From Ulota crispa (Eukaryota; Streptophyta; Bryopsida; Orthotrichales; Orthotrichaceae), in assembly GCA_963920765.1 (NCBI GenBank), contig OY987251.1:12031219-12095218 (forward strand): a DNA stretch of 64,000 bases. The letters run 5' to 3'. Below, in pieces: positions 1-11,804 of this stretch. The position numbers and the translations under genes were made by a program. The notes under the pieces are model-generated. The model ran no database searches and had not been told where the DNA came from. It worked only from the letters and a program-made list of their open reading frames with translations. Every line of letters begins with the position of its first letter. Within the stretch, counting starts at the first letter, position 1.

Positions 1-264
1 ACCTCTAAAATCTTGAAAAATTTATGGAAGTGAATAAATGTAATTACAAGGATGTATATGTGAACATGAAACCTTAGAGTTGATTATAAGAGCAATGACA
101 GTTTGCTCTTTAAAAATTCACAACTTATTCTCACAATATCCAAATAATACATTCAAAAATGCAAATTCATCATTTTTCTCTAGAATCCTATAATTTACTA
201 GATGTTTATTAATAAAAATCATGCTCAAAACCCTTAGTTTGACTTATGGGTGCGCCTACCTTAG
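1..264 (+). repeat. Dispersed MITE-like repeat, copy 1 (cut by window edge)
   Basis: This stretch matches 10408-10706 in the same orientation and 5554-5864 in reverse. Shared landmarks are the ACCTCTAAAATCTTG block, the segment around TGTAATTACAAGGAT, and the CATCATTTTTCTCT block. The right end (GGGTGCGCCTACC followed by TTA) corresponds to the end of the complete copy at 5554-5864. The left end lies outside the window. Confidence 0.75.
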
Positions 265-310
265 TAGGAGGTGGTAGAATAGTCGAGAAAGGGTGGTACA
301 TGTATCAATT

Positions 311-321
311 CCCTTTATAAA
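311..321 (+). promoter_or_regulatory. Candidate TATA box of the DUF1995 gene
   Basis: CTTTATAAAA lies about 310 bases upstream of the start codon at 633. A transcript starting about 30 bases downstream would have a leader of roughly 290 bases. The call rests on motif and position only. Confidence 0.45.
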
Positions 322-632
322 ATGGCCCTAAATGTCCATCTGCGTTTCACTCCCTTACCAGAGCGAGTTTTTTGTTCGAAAGCTTTTGCCAGAATCCAGC
401 CGCCACCTGCCCGACCCCTCGCAAATCACACCACTCTTCCCACAAATCCTTCCCTTCACAATTCCTTTGCAAAGATCAACCGTCCTCACTCACACCATAA
501 CACTCCACTCTCAAACCCCCTAGCCAGTAACAAAATCCACAGCGAATGCACAGAACAACACCGATGACCTAATTTATCTCTACAACTCCAAAACAAACTT
601 CAATTCCCGTTCTCGCAAGTGATTCAACAGCC

Positions 633-3600
633 ATGGCCGTATCCTCGCCATGCCTCACCACCTCATTATCCACTCTCGGCGCCACTTCTCGTCGAAATTC
701 CAGCTTTTGTGGAACTCGCATCCACATCCCCGACAATGCCAATGCCGTCACTTTCTCCAATTCTCGCACCGGAGAATCCTCGCAGGTATCATGTCTCTAT
801 TTATTCAAATTGCGAGAGTTTTGTTTGTTTGCTACTTTGAGATGATTTATTGATAAGCTCCTGTTTTGTTTGATTCTGTTGCTGTGTCTTCTCCGTGTCT
901 CTATTTATTCGAAATGGCGAAAGTTTTGTTTGTTTGCTACTTTGAGATGAATTGTGAATAAGCTCCTGTTTTGTTTGATTTTATTGCTGTGATACATTTG
1001 AAGGAAAACTACTTGCTGTTTGAAAAAGAAGTAGAGTCGTTATTAATTTCAATGTTTGTAAGGAAATAAGTTGATTTGCCAATGCCAATGTCGTCACTTT
1101 CTCCAATTCTCGTGTTGGAGAAACCTCGCCGGTATCATCTTCTCCGTGTCTCTATTTATTCATTTTAAAGAAAAAAATGGCGATAGCCTTTTTGTTTGCT
1201 ACCTTGAGATGATTTGTGAATAAGCTCCTGTTTTGTTCGATTTTGTTGCTGTGAAACACTAGAAGAAAAACTAATTGCTGTTGAAAAAGAACTAGAGTCG
1301 TTATTAATTTCAGTGTTTGTAAGGAAACAAGTTGATTTCAAAGCTTTTTTTCGTTTTTTTTTTTGGTTCTTTTTAAATTTGAGGTTATCAATTTGCCTTA
1401 CAATTTGCAGGGTTTGATGTGACTAAGTGTTTCTGGAAGTGGAGTTTAGGGTTTAGTGATAGTGATGGAACCGGTTGGTGCAAGATTGAGCTATTTTTTT
1501 TCTCCGTTTTGTAGTTTTCTTGTGTTTTCTAAGCTTACCATTTTTGAATGTGAACAGATTAGGGCAGAGCTCGAAGGCTTACCGAGCGTCGAAACGAGCA
1601 ACAAGGTAAGTAGCAGCAGCAGCAGCTTTTTCCTTTCTTTCTTGCTATTAGGGTTTAGAATTCATGTTGAGGTGTTGATTTAATTCGTTTTCTCAGTGAT
1701 ACTGTTTGTTTGGAGGCTTGTAGAAAGTGGCTTGGAGAGGAGTTCCAACGAAGCTCAACACCACTCCGCATTCCAGAGAGATTCGGCAGTATTTCTACAA
1801 AGATGTGTGCGACGCAACAAAGAATGCCGTCTCTGATGGAAAGCATAAACTCCGGGTGTGCATCTCCTTGTGCTTTGAGTCTTTTGTTTTGCTTAAAATT
1901 TATACTGCCATCTGTACATATTTCAGCAAACAGAAACAGAAGTGTCAAGTACTCTACCACGTTTCCTTTTCCTCGTGAACTCTGAGATCTCATCCTGTTG
2001 TTCTTGATCAGGTTTTAGTCTCGTTTCCTGAGCTGAATCCTGAAATGGTAAGCTCTCTCACTACTCGCCACTTTTGAATGTGTTTTATTGGCATGTGAAT
2101 CCATTGGAAGTGCACCATGAAAGGTTATTCATGTCGCTCCATCGGAGTTCGGTGATGGTAATGCTTATGGTTTCTAAGTTAGCGTGGAATATTTTGATTA
2201 TCAGCAGTGAAGTTGTCAGAAATGCTTTCTCCTCATGTTCGCTATAATTGGCTGCAGTTATCTGGACATGATGCCGGATCCTTTGACACTTAATGAATAA
2301 CCTATACCAAATATGGCATTTAGGTTGCCTTACCGTGGCAGAGTTACCTCATGATTCATCCGTGGCCACCTAGGGGGGCATGCAACTCTCTTTATGCTAC
2401 AATAATTCTTGGTTTTGTGTAAAGTTCCAACTTCCTTGCTCCTTGGTTTTGGCGCTTGTTGTTGCGCCCAACCTTTGCTGACTTCCTCCTTTGTTTATTA
2501 CAGATGTTATTGACAAAAGTTACTATAGTCTTGGTAAATTTTTAAGTACTATGAAATGTCAAAAAATTAGTATGAGGCAACCCAAATGCACTATTTTGTG
2601 TAGGAGAGTTGTTGTCTGGTTCAATCTGATGTATGCTAAAATTTTGTAATTTTCTATGCTATAGACTGATTTGAAATCCTTATTTACAGCCATGTGATTC
2701 TTGATTTGAGGATGGTTGTCTATGGATGCAGGACGTGTACAGAATAGGAACATTGCTGGAACTTATACGAGATGTAGCCTTCACTTTTGCTGATGATGGA
2801 AAACGCGTTCGTGTAAGTAGTCATCTTATGATCCTGTCTCTATTTCGAACTAAGGCTGTTGATTTTCTTCAAAGCTTGCTGTGATGAGCGGGCCTCTTAA
2901 AAACAGGCATTTAAATAATAAATCCCTGTTTTGGCTGAATCCCATTTGAATTCTGAACCTAATACTAATTCTAGGGCATAGACTACAACGAAATCAATTA
3001 AGTGAAATACTATTCTCTAAGGTGTCATAACAGTATCTTTGGATGTAGTGCCTTAATGTACCTATGAGTTTGGTACCAAAATTAACCAAAATTGGGCATA
3101 TTAGGCATTTGCCTAAAGGGCTACGGAGGAGGTATGAATGAATGTGTCTGAGTGTCTTTACTTCGTATCTCCCCAAGATAGAGGATACTCTTCCATCACT
3201 TCAAACATAATAACCACTCCGACGGGAGTATTCTTTCATAGGAAGAATGCTGTAGGGCTCATTGGAGGGATCATTTTAGGAACATGAGCTTATCTCTCTG
3301 GAGATGAAATCATTTTTCCATTCAATGTACGGTTTTTGAATCTTCTCCTTGACAAGAGTATCCTCGTATGTAACATACAAGGACAATTTTATGTGCAGGT
3401 TTGTGTCCAAGGAGCAATGGGAGAAGGGATATTTAGAGGAATGCCATTGTCACTTGCAGGAACTCGTCCAATGCTGGAGCGTATGGATTGGGGCACCTAC
3501 ATTGACGAGGGCACCTTCATCAGATTCGGCGCTGTAGGTTTGGATTACCCTTTTCGCCCCTTTTTCCAGTAACTCTATCTCCACGAACTTTGTCATGGCT

Positions 3601-6558
3601 TTTTACCTGGCATGCTTGTCTATTGAAATTATATGAGCTTTACATTTGCAGGTGCTGAAGAGGTTTTCGAAGATGACGACATGTTCATTCTCATGGCTCC
3701 TCAAAATGCCGTTGGAAATTGTATCATTGATGTAAGCCACAATGTCTCTGTTTTTTAGAATGTAACATCTTTCCTTTGGGCTTCTTTATGAACCCTTCAT
3801 AGGCTTGGAAATTGATGTTAGGAACTAAGGTAGGGGACACCCGAAATCTCCACTTCTATCACCGAGCATAGTTAGTCCCTTTTAATATTAGACTTTCTCT
3901 CAAGCATAGCAGTTGAATAGATGTTTAGGTGGTCTCTCAAATGCTGTTCTAAGTACATATTAGTGCCTCTGCCTTAATATTATCCAGAGCTTGTATGTCT
4001 ATATTAGAACTACCGATTACTCCCAGTGGCTTAAGCATACCTTTATGTCTAATGAGGCTTACGTGTGAATCCAGGATTTAAAAGCAATGGTGCAGGCAGC
4101 TGGTGATAGACCAGTTATCATAATTAATCCAAGACTCAAGGTATGTGCATACGAATACCGCTTCAGTGTACCAGATTTTTCATTTCACCTCCTATATTTA
4201 AGCATGATTTTCCCAATAAAAGTTATCTAGGAGAATTATAGAAGTTCACATTCACCTCTGGAGTTATAGAGCTATCAAAGATCCCTTTTGTGAACTTTTT
4301 TGACAAGTGGTTTTAATCGTTAGACTCATAACGGTTTTTGAGGCCCTTTTTTTTTCTGTGATTGTGTTGTCACACCTGAACGCTTTCATAATTTTGTGTG
4401 CTACAGGATCTGCCAGCCTCAGGTGGAGTAATGCAAGTGAGAATGTTTTTATTTTTGTAACGTCTTGCAAATTCTTGGGCAAAATCATTGGTCATTTAAT
4501 ATTTTTGACGATAAATTTCTGTAGCAATTGTGAGAACACGCCTAACTGTCTGATACTTTGAGCTGTGCAGACCATGGGACGAGAGAAAAGGATGGAGTTT
4601 GTAGAATCTTTTTTCACTTGCTACAATTTTCGACTGATGTACACATCAGGCACCCAATATCCAATCGTCGGTGCATTTAGGTAAAGTTTCGCTTCTGATA
4701 ATACTGTTAATTCTGGAACTAATGTTTCTTTTTGTTGAATCCCTTGTTTTCCTGTTTAAATTATATCATCAATGAGGGAACATATCGCGAAACCCCGGTA
4801 GAATCCCCACTTAAAAAACCCGCAGCTTCTCTTGCATGAAAGAGGGGAGGTGTGGGGTTTGTCTATGGTTACGGTCAAATCAATAAACCATGTAATTTCA
4901 GTGACACAATCTCCATGACAATACGAGAAAAATTGGGTGAGTAAATGACCTTTTATTTCAGTTATGTTAGAATAGATTAGTACAAAATCATTGCAGGAGA
5001 TTACATGGCTGAAGCATTGTAGATTTGGTATGAACATACTGCACGTCATTGTCATAAATTGTCGCAAAGCTGCATCCTTGCAAATTGGTTTTGTCTGTTT
5101 GTGTGCATGGGGTTTGCAATGGGAGAGTGGGAAGGATTGGGAAGTGTCAGTGCCTGGGATTAAATCAACCAATCATGATGACTTAATTTCTCATGACAGG
5201 CAGAGGACAATTGAGCGGGGAAGAGGCCCAGTTTTTCTATTAAGTTAGAAAGTGAGTTTTTCTTTTTTTTGAAGCGAGTGCAATTTCAATTAACCTTTGG
5301 AGAGGGGCTGCAATTGACAGGATGGCGTATCCAGGGCCGTATGAAATCTACAAGAGGTACGATTTACCTCGTGGAGAAGAGCAGTACACTGGAATTGCAT
5401 CGTTTGACCACCAACCATCCCGGGCGGAAATTAGTGACGCTTACAGTGGTAGAATAACGAAGCCCGAGTCCGAAGCTACTGGTATCTGGTATGTTCATCA
5501 ACTATGAACAGTAAATCTTCACATTTGGAATGGAAATTCTCAAAGAACCATTAAGGTTGCAACACCCATAACCGTCAAATTAAGGGTTTTGAACATGATG
5601 ATTATTAATAAACAACTAGCAAATTATAGGATCCTATTAGCAAGAGAAAAATGATGAGTTTGCACTTTTGAATGTATTATTTGGATACTGTGAGAATAAG
5701 TTGTGAATTTTTAAAGAGCCGACTGCAATTGCACCTAATACCAACACTAAGGTTTCATGATCACATGTTGTACATCCTTGTAATTACATCTACTCACTTC
5801 CACATATTTTCCAAGATTTAGAGGTGATGGTTATGGTACAATGATGGTTATGGGTGTTGCTACCTTAGTGTCTGCTTCTGCATTTTTAAGAGCTGAAATG
5901 TATGTTTTAAAAATGCTTTAATGAAGGTGAGCGAAATGTGCTAATAGAAAGAAGAAATCATACTCTGCATTTTCAAACAATACCTTCTGTTGAACAGCTG
6001 GTGTCAATGCTGGCTTATAGTTTAAGGCAATATAAAAATTGTGTTCCAAAACTCTATTTAGTACTCGATGAATGAAGCAATACGGTGTGTCCAAGGAGTG
6101 TGCAATTTGGTAATGAACTTGCAAATTGCTAGGTACGAATTGCAACATTTGAAGTATCCTAGTATGGTTAGATCATTACTATGTTTGACTATCAGTCTTC
6201 AAAGTGAATTTCCATTTTTGGCTTGGGCTTTTAAGGGATATTCACGCTCAAAGGGTATCTTAAATTTGAGAGGGATAAAACAACTTTGAAAGTATGATGG
6301 AGGGTTGGAGGGTTGGAGGTAAAGAGTGGTGTTGTTTTGACCCATTGCTCTTAGCGGAATTAGTATCAAGACATCCCTTAGTTTGAATGGAACCCATTGG
6401 GGTTAAAATGTAGGAGTCTTACGTTGGTTTAGTCATGGTAGTTGCTCCCACTTTGAAATCTTGCCTCGATGCCAGAATTTGGGATTGGCTACAATGAAGG
6501 TTTTTACTGACAAAGTACTGTGTTTGCCAGGGGTTTCTTCTCAAATCTTCTGGGTTGA
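633..6558 (+). CDS. Chloroplast DUF1995-family protein (12 exons)
   Basis: Exons: 633-785, 1558-1605, 1724-1855, 2012-2047, 2732-2812, 3399-3537, 3652-3731, 4075-4140, 4407-4436, 4571-4680, 5321-5488, 6531-6558. All introns are GT..AG and phases agree, giving 1071 nt and 356 aa. Residues 1-50 are rich in Ser/Thr/Arg and poor in acid, as in plastid transit peptides. The rest is one DUF1995 domain with the blocks FPELNPEMDVYRIGTLLEL, DDGKRVRVCVQGAMGEG, MFILMAPQNAVGNCIID and INPRLKDLPASGGVMQTMGR. The family is plastid-located: one relative is fused to a chloroplast adenylate kinase, and another (LPA3) assists photosystem II assembly. Here the adenylate kinase domain is absent and the length fits a stand-alone protein. 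The tail reads GIWGFFSNLLG. The biochemical activity is unknown. The start is the first ATG followed by a transit-like sequence; exon 1 is the least certain part. Confidence 0.9.
736..1340 (+). repeat. Partial duplication of exon 1 plus intron DNA inside intron 1
   Basis: The end of exon 1 and its donor (736-803) recur at about 1080-1154, and include a second donor-like GTATCA. The following intron segment (TTTGTTTGCTACTTTGAGATGA, then AATAAGCTCCTGTTTTGTT) occurs three times, near 825-870, 925-975 and 1190-1235. The duplicated exon piece has no good acceptor next to it, so it is probably silent. Confidence 0.8.
2310..2595. mobile_element. MITE with TTTAGGTTGCC-type ends in DUF1995 intron 4
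   Basis: The imperfect terminal inverted repeats are about 20 bp. The left end is AATATGGCATTTAGGTTGCC and the right end is its near complement. A second copy at 55387-55674 shares the ends and internal blocks (CATGCAACTCTCT, AAATGTCAA). No clear target-site duplication was seen. It lies in the 684-bp intron between exons 4 and 5. Confidence 0.8.
5554..5864 (-). mobile_element. Dispersed MITE-like repeat, complete copy in DUF1995 intron 11
   Basis: This is an inverted copy of the repeat at 1-264 and 10408-10706. Its ends are inverted repeats: GGTTGCAACACCCATAACC on the left and GGTTATGGGTGTTGCTACC on the right. Both sides are flanked by TTA, which would fit a 3-bp target duplication of the Harbinger type. 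It lies in the 1.04 kb last intron. Confidence 0.75.
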
Positions 6559-7430
6559 GAGATTTGGAGATTATGCAGCGGCTTCTGTATTTGTAAATTG
6601 TACCATTTTCACCACTTCCGGAAGCTCTTGTATTCTGTAGTATCTGAGCAACTTGTAATGTAACGAGTCAGAGAAGAGTTATGAATCCCATTTGATTGAC
6701 TTTCATTGTGAATGGGTTTGTTTCAACGCTGTTAGCTTTGTTTTTTACGCCGCGTCGATCATGGCAATAAGAATGGGATATTATGCAACTCCAAAATAGG
6801 GAGCATGAAAGTTAATGTGCAGACAAATGCAATTTTAAGGGGCGGTTCACAAGTCCTACCTCCTACCAAGCAAAGTTGGAATCTTGCATTGAGGCGGGAC
6901 TTGCTAAGATGGGACGTGGAATGTAATGTGAACCACTCGTTAGAATCATATTGCAAAATTTTATGAAAGAGGTTAGCAAAAAATATATATATATATATTT
7001 ATTTATTGTTGTGATTAATGTGGTAAGAAATCGAGTTGCAAGATTTGGCATGCCTAGTATAAGTGATTGAAAGTTTGAGGAACATAATGTAATGGCGCGT
7101 AGGTTACAACAAGTGTACTCTGAAGTTGTCGAGGCGCTTGTGATTCAAATGAACAAACCCGTAAATGGCTTGTGATCGACTTCTATCAAAATAAAGTTTC
7201 CGAAGTCTAGTGTTTTCTTTGCTTGAAGACATTGGAAAATATTAGAAAATTTCAATTTGTTTTTTGTTCTCTTATATCAAATAAAACTTGTCCCTTCAAT
7301 TGTATTACAAACATCATACTACTAGTTTTTTTTTTGTGGCAACAAGATGTCGATTTTGCCCACTAGTACATCTTCCCTCCACATATGCTCCAATGAGGTG
7401 GACAAAATCAACATCTTGTCGCCAAATAAA
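6559..7430. other. 3' flank of the DUF1995 gene, no gene seen
   Basis: Polyadenylation of the DUF1995 transcript is expected shortly after 6558. An (AT)n run sits at about 6981-6998. I see no coding region or recognisable repeat otherwise. Confidence 0.5.
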
Positions 7431-8060
7431 CAACATTGACTAGGATCACAGTGACCTCTATAATATCACATTCCATACTTTGTAATGTCACATCTCCTAG
7501 TACCTTAATACTAAAATCACAACAATCTCTATAATTTCAGACCTCTTGTTTGTGTGATACTCACAACACCCTTTGTAGTATCACATCTACTATTTGTGTG
7601 ATACATCTCTTGTCTATGTGATATTATCACCAAGATACAATTTGAAGACTTACTGAAATTTTTACTTTGCATTCTACTTAACCCTTAAATGCCGAAGGGG
7701 ATGATTTTTGTCCCCGGGAATACACGGGGCCCATGTACCCATGGTGACCCCCTGGCGCTTAAGAGTTAACATATGAAAATCCTAATAAAATTCTAATGGT
7801 GAATATGTAACGTAGCAAGCATCAACCGCTAGTCATACTACTAAAGCTCGGTAACAACTAATCAAACTACTAAAATCAGTGACCTTTGGCATAGATACAA
7901 TTTGAAGACTTATTTTGTAATATCACATCAGTGACCTTTGGCATAGATACAATTTGAAGACTTATTTTGTAATATCACATCTTGATTTTTGAAATATTAC
8001 ATCTCCGATCTCTGAGATTTTATTACATAGATAAAATTTGAAGACTTACTAAAATTTCTG
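7430..8060. repeat. Dispersed repeat with 'AATATCACATC' motifs, related to 24749-24960
   Basis: Phrases such as CTCTATAATATCACATC, ATAGATACAATTTGAA and CATATGAAAATCCTA are shared with 24749-24960. An internal tandem duplication of about 52 bp covers 7877-7980 (CAGTGACCTTTGGCATAGAT repeated). A short TTAA-flanked element (7682-7765) is inserted in it. Confidence 0.7.
7682..7765. mobile_element. 84-bp TTAA-flanked insertion (piggyBac-like MITE)
   Basis: It is bounded by TTAA at 7678-7681 and 7766-7769. The left end begins CCCTTAAATGCC, and the right end is its approximate complement (GGCGCTTAAGAG). The related repeat near 24890 reads straight through the insertion point with one CTAA in place of TTAA-element-TTAA, so the 4-bp duplication is supported by an empty site. 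Confidence 0.7.
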
Positions 8061-9064
8061 CTTTGCATTCTATGCACGATTCTATGTGACACATGAATAT
8101 CCTAATAAAATTTAGCAACCCTAAAGAGCCAACTGCTAGTGTATTAATAAAATAATATCTGGAACACAAATATCTACAAACCCAGGCTCTAGGCTTCACT
8201 ATACCTCCTTTAGCTAATAGACATTGGTGTCCACAAATCAATCATAAACAACGGGATAATGTGTTTCCAACCATGGTTCTAAAACTAAATTGCCATGAGA
8301 ATTGCCAATGTACACCTACAGTGAAGTTTTGAAGTTATTAAATCCTGATTTGTTTATCAAAAAAATTCACTTTTTATATTAAATAATGATGACGAATACA
8401 AATCTTCACCAATAAATTTTGAAGGTTTTGTGACTCCTAAAAAACATGCGGTTTCTTATTTGAAGAAGTATAAAAAAAACCTTTCACTCATGAGTGGTGT
8501 CAAAACGGAACATACGAAGTGAATGACTTTGAAGTTCAACTAAAGGGATAAACAACAAACGAAACAGACCTAGACTGGAATTAACACAGACACCCCTGTC
8601 ATGACTAAACATTGAAAAACGAACACCTACAGAAAGTTCAGATTTAATATATTTCCGCTCACAAAACTTGAAAAAGTTCATATCTGCAGTTTCTCACAAA
8701 GCTATTCTTCTTGGAGTGCAAAAACTTGAGATATAAAAATTCAGGCTGTTCTCAGCAAGTCTGGATCAAGGGCCAACATACGGTTCAACTATATAAGTCG
8801 GATAGGCAATTGAATATCTATATGTTTACAACGTACAAAAACATGAAAATCTCAAAACGTGGTGCTTTAGATACCAAGCCTTCTTGCACTACCAGCGAAA
8901 ATTAGGTCAACAATTCTTAACCGGAGAATCATACTCGCAAATGGTATTGAAATTATGCCATCATCTCTCTAATTACCAAAATCAAATTTGAACTTGGACT
9001 GTCTGCTCACATATCTCTGAAACCCATGTAGCTTGGGCATAAAAGAGCTGCAATCCCTCACAAT
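8061..9064. other. Intergenic, nothing recognised
   Basis: AT-rich DNA with only short open frames that lack homology signals. I see no gene, terminal repeats or tandem repeat. Confidence 0.5.
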
Positions 9065-9632
9065 TCTTACCAAGTGTATACATCCCAAATTAACCCTAAA
9101 ACCTTGGTACGAGTACAGAGAGAGCGAAGCAGACTCGATAACATACACGACATTTTTTTCCAGCTATAAAGAATCAGCGATACAGGTCTGCTAAAGACAT
9201 TGAAATGCCGATGGATACTCAAATTGTACACTCAATGAGAACCCCTAAACCCTAACCCTAAGTTCTCTAAAACCTAAAACCTAAACCTAAGCAATTTCTT
9301 GTAAGTTTGAAAAGTTCGAAGATACGTCCTCCAAACACATTATCACCAAGTCTATACCTCCCAAATTAACCCTAAAACCTTGGTACGAGTACAGAGAGAT
9401 TCAAGCAGACTCCAGAACATGTACGGCATTTTTTTTCCAGCTATGAAGAATCAGCGGTACAGGTCTGCTAAAGACATTGAAATGCCGATGGATGCTCAAA
9501 TTATACACTCAATGAGAACCTGAAACCCTAATCCTACGTTCTCTAAAACCTAAAACCCTAACCCTGCGTTCTCTAAAACCTAAAACCTAAGCAATTTCTT
9601 GTAAGACTTTGAAAATACCTCCTACACACATA
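9065..9632. repeat. Tandem duplication (~280 bp unit) with telomere-like runs
   Basis: Copy 1 (about 9065-9341) and copy 2 (about 9345-9632) share blocks such as CCCTAAAACCTTGGTACGAG, GGTCTGCTAAAGACATTGAA and GCAATTTCTTGTAAG. Each carries degenerate CCCTAAA/CCTAAAAC runs. The duplication lies just beyond the 3' end of the minus-strand cupin gene and may be partly transcribed with it. Confidence 0.85.
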
Positions 9633-9704
9633 ATTCTGTGAAGTTTGAAGGAAATATACTCCTAAGCACAAATAGTATGAAATCAGTTGCAATAAAGTTA
9701 CCTC

Positions 9705-10172
9705 TCAATCGTCACCGTAAGCCAAGAACCGGTACCGCTGCTCATAATCCCCTTCGAAGCTCAACGTGGCGCTGAACCACTTCGGGAACCGCACCAAATC
9801 GCCCGCGTAGAAGTACGTGCAATCGTCGCAATCCTCCGGGGTGACGCGCACGCTGCCCTTCGCAACATACACCTGCTCGTCCACTTTCCACTCGTGGTCG
9901 TACGCGCACAAGTCCGCTTCCCACTTGGACCACCGCTTGACGTTCAGTTCCTGCAGCCTCGCCTCGTCGACGTTGCGTTCCACTTGAATCCGGAAGCGGT
10001 CTTCCACGGAACGCAAGGGACGCACGTAGCACGCCATTGTAGTAGAACTACCACGAGAACACATTCTCTGAATGGGAGGCTTAGGGTTTAAGGGTTTCAG
10101 TGAAGTTGAAGTGAGTTGGTGTGTGATGCGGGATTGGCATGGTAATGCCATTGTTGATAATAAGGTTTTCAT
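9705..10172 (-). CDS. DUF861-type cupin protein, probably plastid-targeted
   Basis: Single exon, 155 aa, starting at the ATG at 10170-10172. In-frame sequence continues upstream without an ATG. Residues 1-50 are basic and hydroxylated with no acid, resembling a plastid transit peptide. A later Met (residue 46, MACYVRPLRS) could be an alternative cytosolic start. Residues 80-155 form a cupin_3 (DUF861) domain: the WSKWEAD entry, the EWKVDEQVYVAKGSVRVTPE strand pair, and AGDLVRFPKWFSAT, where the family usually has AGDLV.FP.G. Plant members are small RmlC-like cupins of undefined role, related to the ureidoglycine aminohydrolase cupin domain. The His-rich metal set of classical cupins is not evident, so metal binding is uncertain. 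The coding GC content is clearly higher than the flanks. Confidence 0.87.
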   Translation of the reverse strand: MKTLLSTMALPCQSRITHQLTSTSLKPLNPKPPIQRMCSRGSSTTMACYVRPLRSVEDRFRIQVERNVDEARLQELNVKRWSKWEADLCAYDHEWKVDEQVYVAKGSVRVTPEDCDDCTYFYAGDLVRFPKWFSATLSFEGDYEQRYRFLAYGDD

Positions 10173-10407
10173 GAGAGGAGAGATTGGTAGCGGGATTTGC
10201 GAGAAGAATTGCAAGCAAAAAGATTGTTGTGCGGATTGCGTGTGGAGGCTCGTTTGAGAGAGATGCAGAAATGCCGAGTAGCGAGACGAAGGAGGTGAGG
10301 AAGAAGAAGCTCGAGGTTTTTGGATAAAGGATGAATGTCATAATTTTGGATGAATGTCATAATTTTGGATGAATGATTCTGGAACTGGACCAACTTCGGG
10401 AAAAAAC

Positions 10408-10706
10408 CTATGCAACACCCATACCCATAACTATCACCTCTAAAATCTTGGAAAATCTGTGGAAGTGAACAGATGTAATTACAAGGATATATAATATGTG
10501 AACATGAAACTTTAGTGTTGGTACTAGGTGCAATTGCAATCGACTATAAAATTCACAATTTATTCTCATAGTATCTAAATAATATATTTGAAATGGCAAA
10601 CTCATCATTTTTCTCTTGCTAACAAGATCCAATAATTTGCTAGATATTTGTTACTAATCATCATGTTTGAAACCTTTAATTTGATGGTTATGGATGTTGC
10701 TACTTT
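10408..10706 (+). repeat. Dispersed MITE-like repeat, copy 3
   Basis: Same family and orientation as 1-264, and inverse to 5554-5864. It starts with TGCAACACCCATA and ends with GGTTATGGATGTTGC. It lies about 240 bases upstream of the cupin start. Confidence 0.75.
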
Positions 10707-10970
10707 ATATTTAAAACTATTGCGATAGACCCATACCCAACTATTTAAGGATTTGGGGTACTTGAAGGTTTTGGAAAATTCTAGGAAAAAATTTGCAAGG
10801 TTAGCCTTTCAACAAGCTATTGTGCAACGTAATTTTTGCGAGAAAACATATTGTAGATTATTTTATATTAAAGGACAAAGTTGCAGCTCATAAGGTCCCT
10901 ATTAGCAACACTAGACTAACCTTGAAACTACTTTGATGTATTCCTATAATGGCACTTGATTGTCCCAATC

Positions 10971-11167
10971 CCACCATCTCAAAGCAGCTTAGCAATTGAC
11001 ATGTGGCAAAATCTGCTTGTGCAAGCAATGTTCACTCCCATCGTCTCAAAGCAGCTTAGCAACTGACATATGGCAAAATCTGCTTGTGCAAGCACCGTTC
11101 ACTCCCATCGTCTCAAAGCAGCTTAGCAACTGACATATGGCAAAATCTGCTTGTGCAAGCAACATTC
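10971..11167. repeat. Tandem repeat, 3 copies of ~65 bp
   Basis: Three near-identical units contain CTCAAAGCAGCTTAGCAA, CTGACATATGGCAAAATC and TGCTTGTGCAAGCA. The last phrase is itself a short palindrome. No coding function is evident. Confidence 0.9.
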
Positions 11168-11579
11168 ACTGCTCCACTTTGGGTGCAAGAGTGGATGTTG
11201 AACACCTCAGAAGTAGGGTGCAAAATTGGGGAGTGGTTGAGAATGGGTGTGTCTACCTTATTGCATTAAAAAACCTCTCACTCAAGCAACCAGTAATTTA
11301 GGTTTAAGAGAATTTCCAATATTACTTTGATCCTTCATAACTTTTTAATGTGCTATTTACATCATACATTCTTTAGTACATTAGAATCTTCTTTCATTTA
11401 TTCAACAAGTTCTAAGAAGAATCTTGCAAGTTTCATAATATCAAAAATATACAACAACAAAAGTGTTTACTTGCATACTTGTTCTTTTCTTTTCCTTCAA
11501 CTTTAAGTGTCACTACTCACTATGTCTTGGAGCATGTTGACTTTCTTGACTCTTGAAACTAATTTATTTCAATCATTAA

Positions 11580-11804
11580 CCCCTGAACGATCCTTGGGCT
11601 CCGAAGCTATGGTAACAAATGCAGTCCCAACCAATATTCAAAAATTTGAATCAGTTGGAAATTAAGTGTAACAACCATACATATTGAAAGGTTGTATGAT
11701 GGTGGGTGCATAAATTTTTTTTGGAAAGCCCTTAGAACAGCTCAAATACATCTATATATACAACCGTATATACGTCCGCAAAGGGCTTTGGGACCATTCA
11801 AGGG
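11580..11804. mobile_element. TTAA-flanked piggyBac-like MITE, subfamily B
   Basis: Flanked by TTAA at 11576-11579 and 11805-11808. The ends are CCCCTGAACGATCC and GGACCATTCAAGGG. It is homologous along its length to 57319-57545 (shared AACCATACATATTGAA and GATGGTGGGTGCATAAA). Confidence 0.8.

Noticed and set aside
1411-1480. Possible extra exon after TTTGCAG in DUF1995 intron 1
   Set aside because: Reads into TGA after three codons in the required phase; joining 785 to 1558 keeps the frame.
7430-8060. CRISPR-like array from repeated AATATCACATC phrases
   Set aside because: Spacing and unit sequence are irregular, the genome is a plant, and it is explained as a degenerate dispersed repeat.
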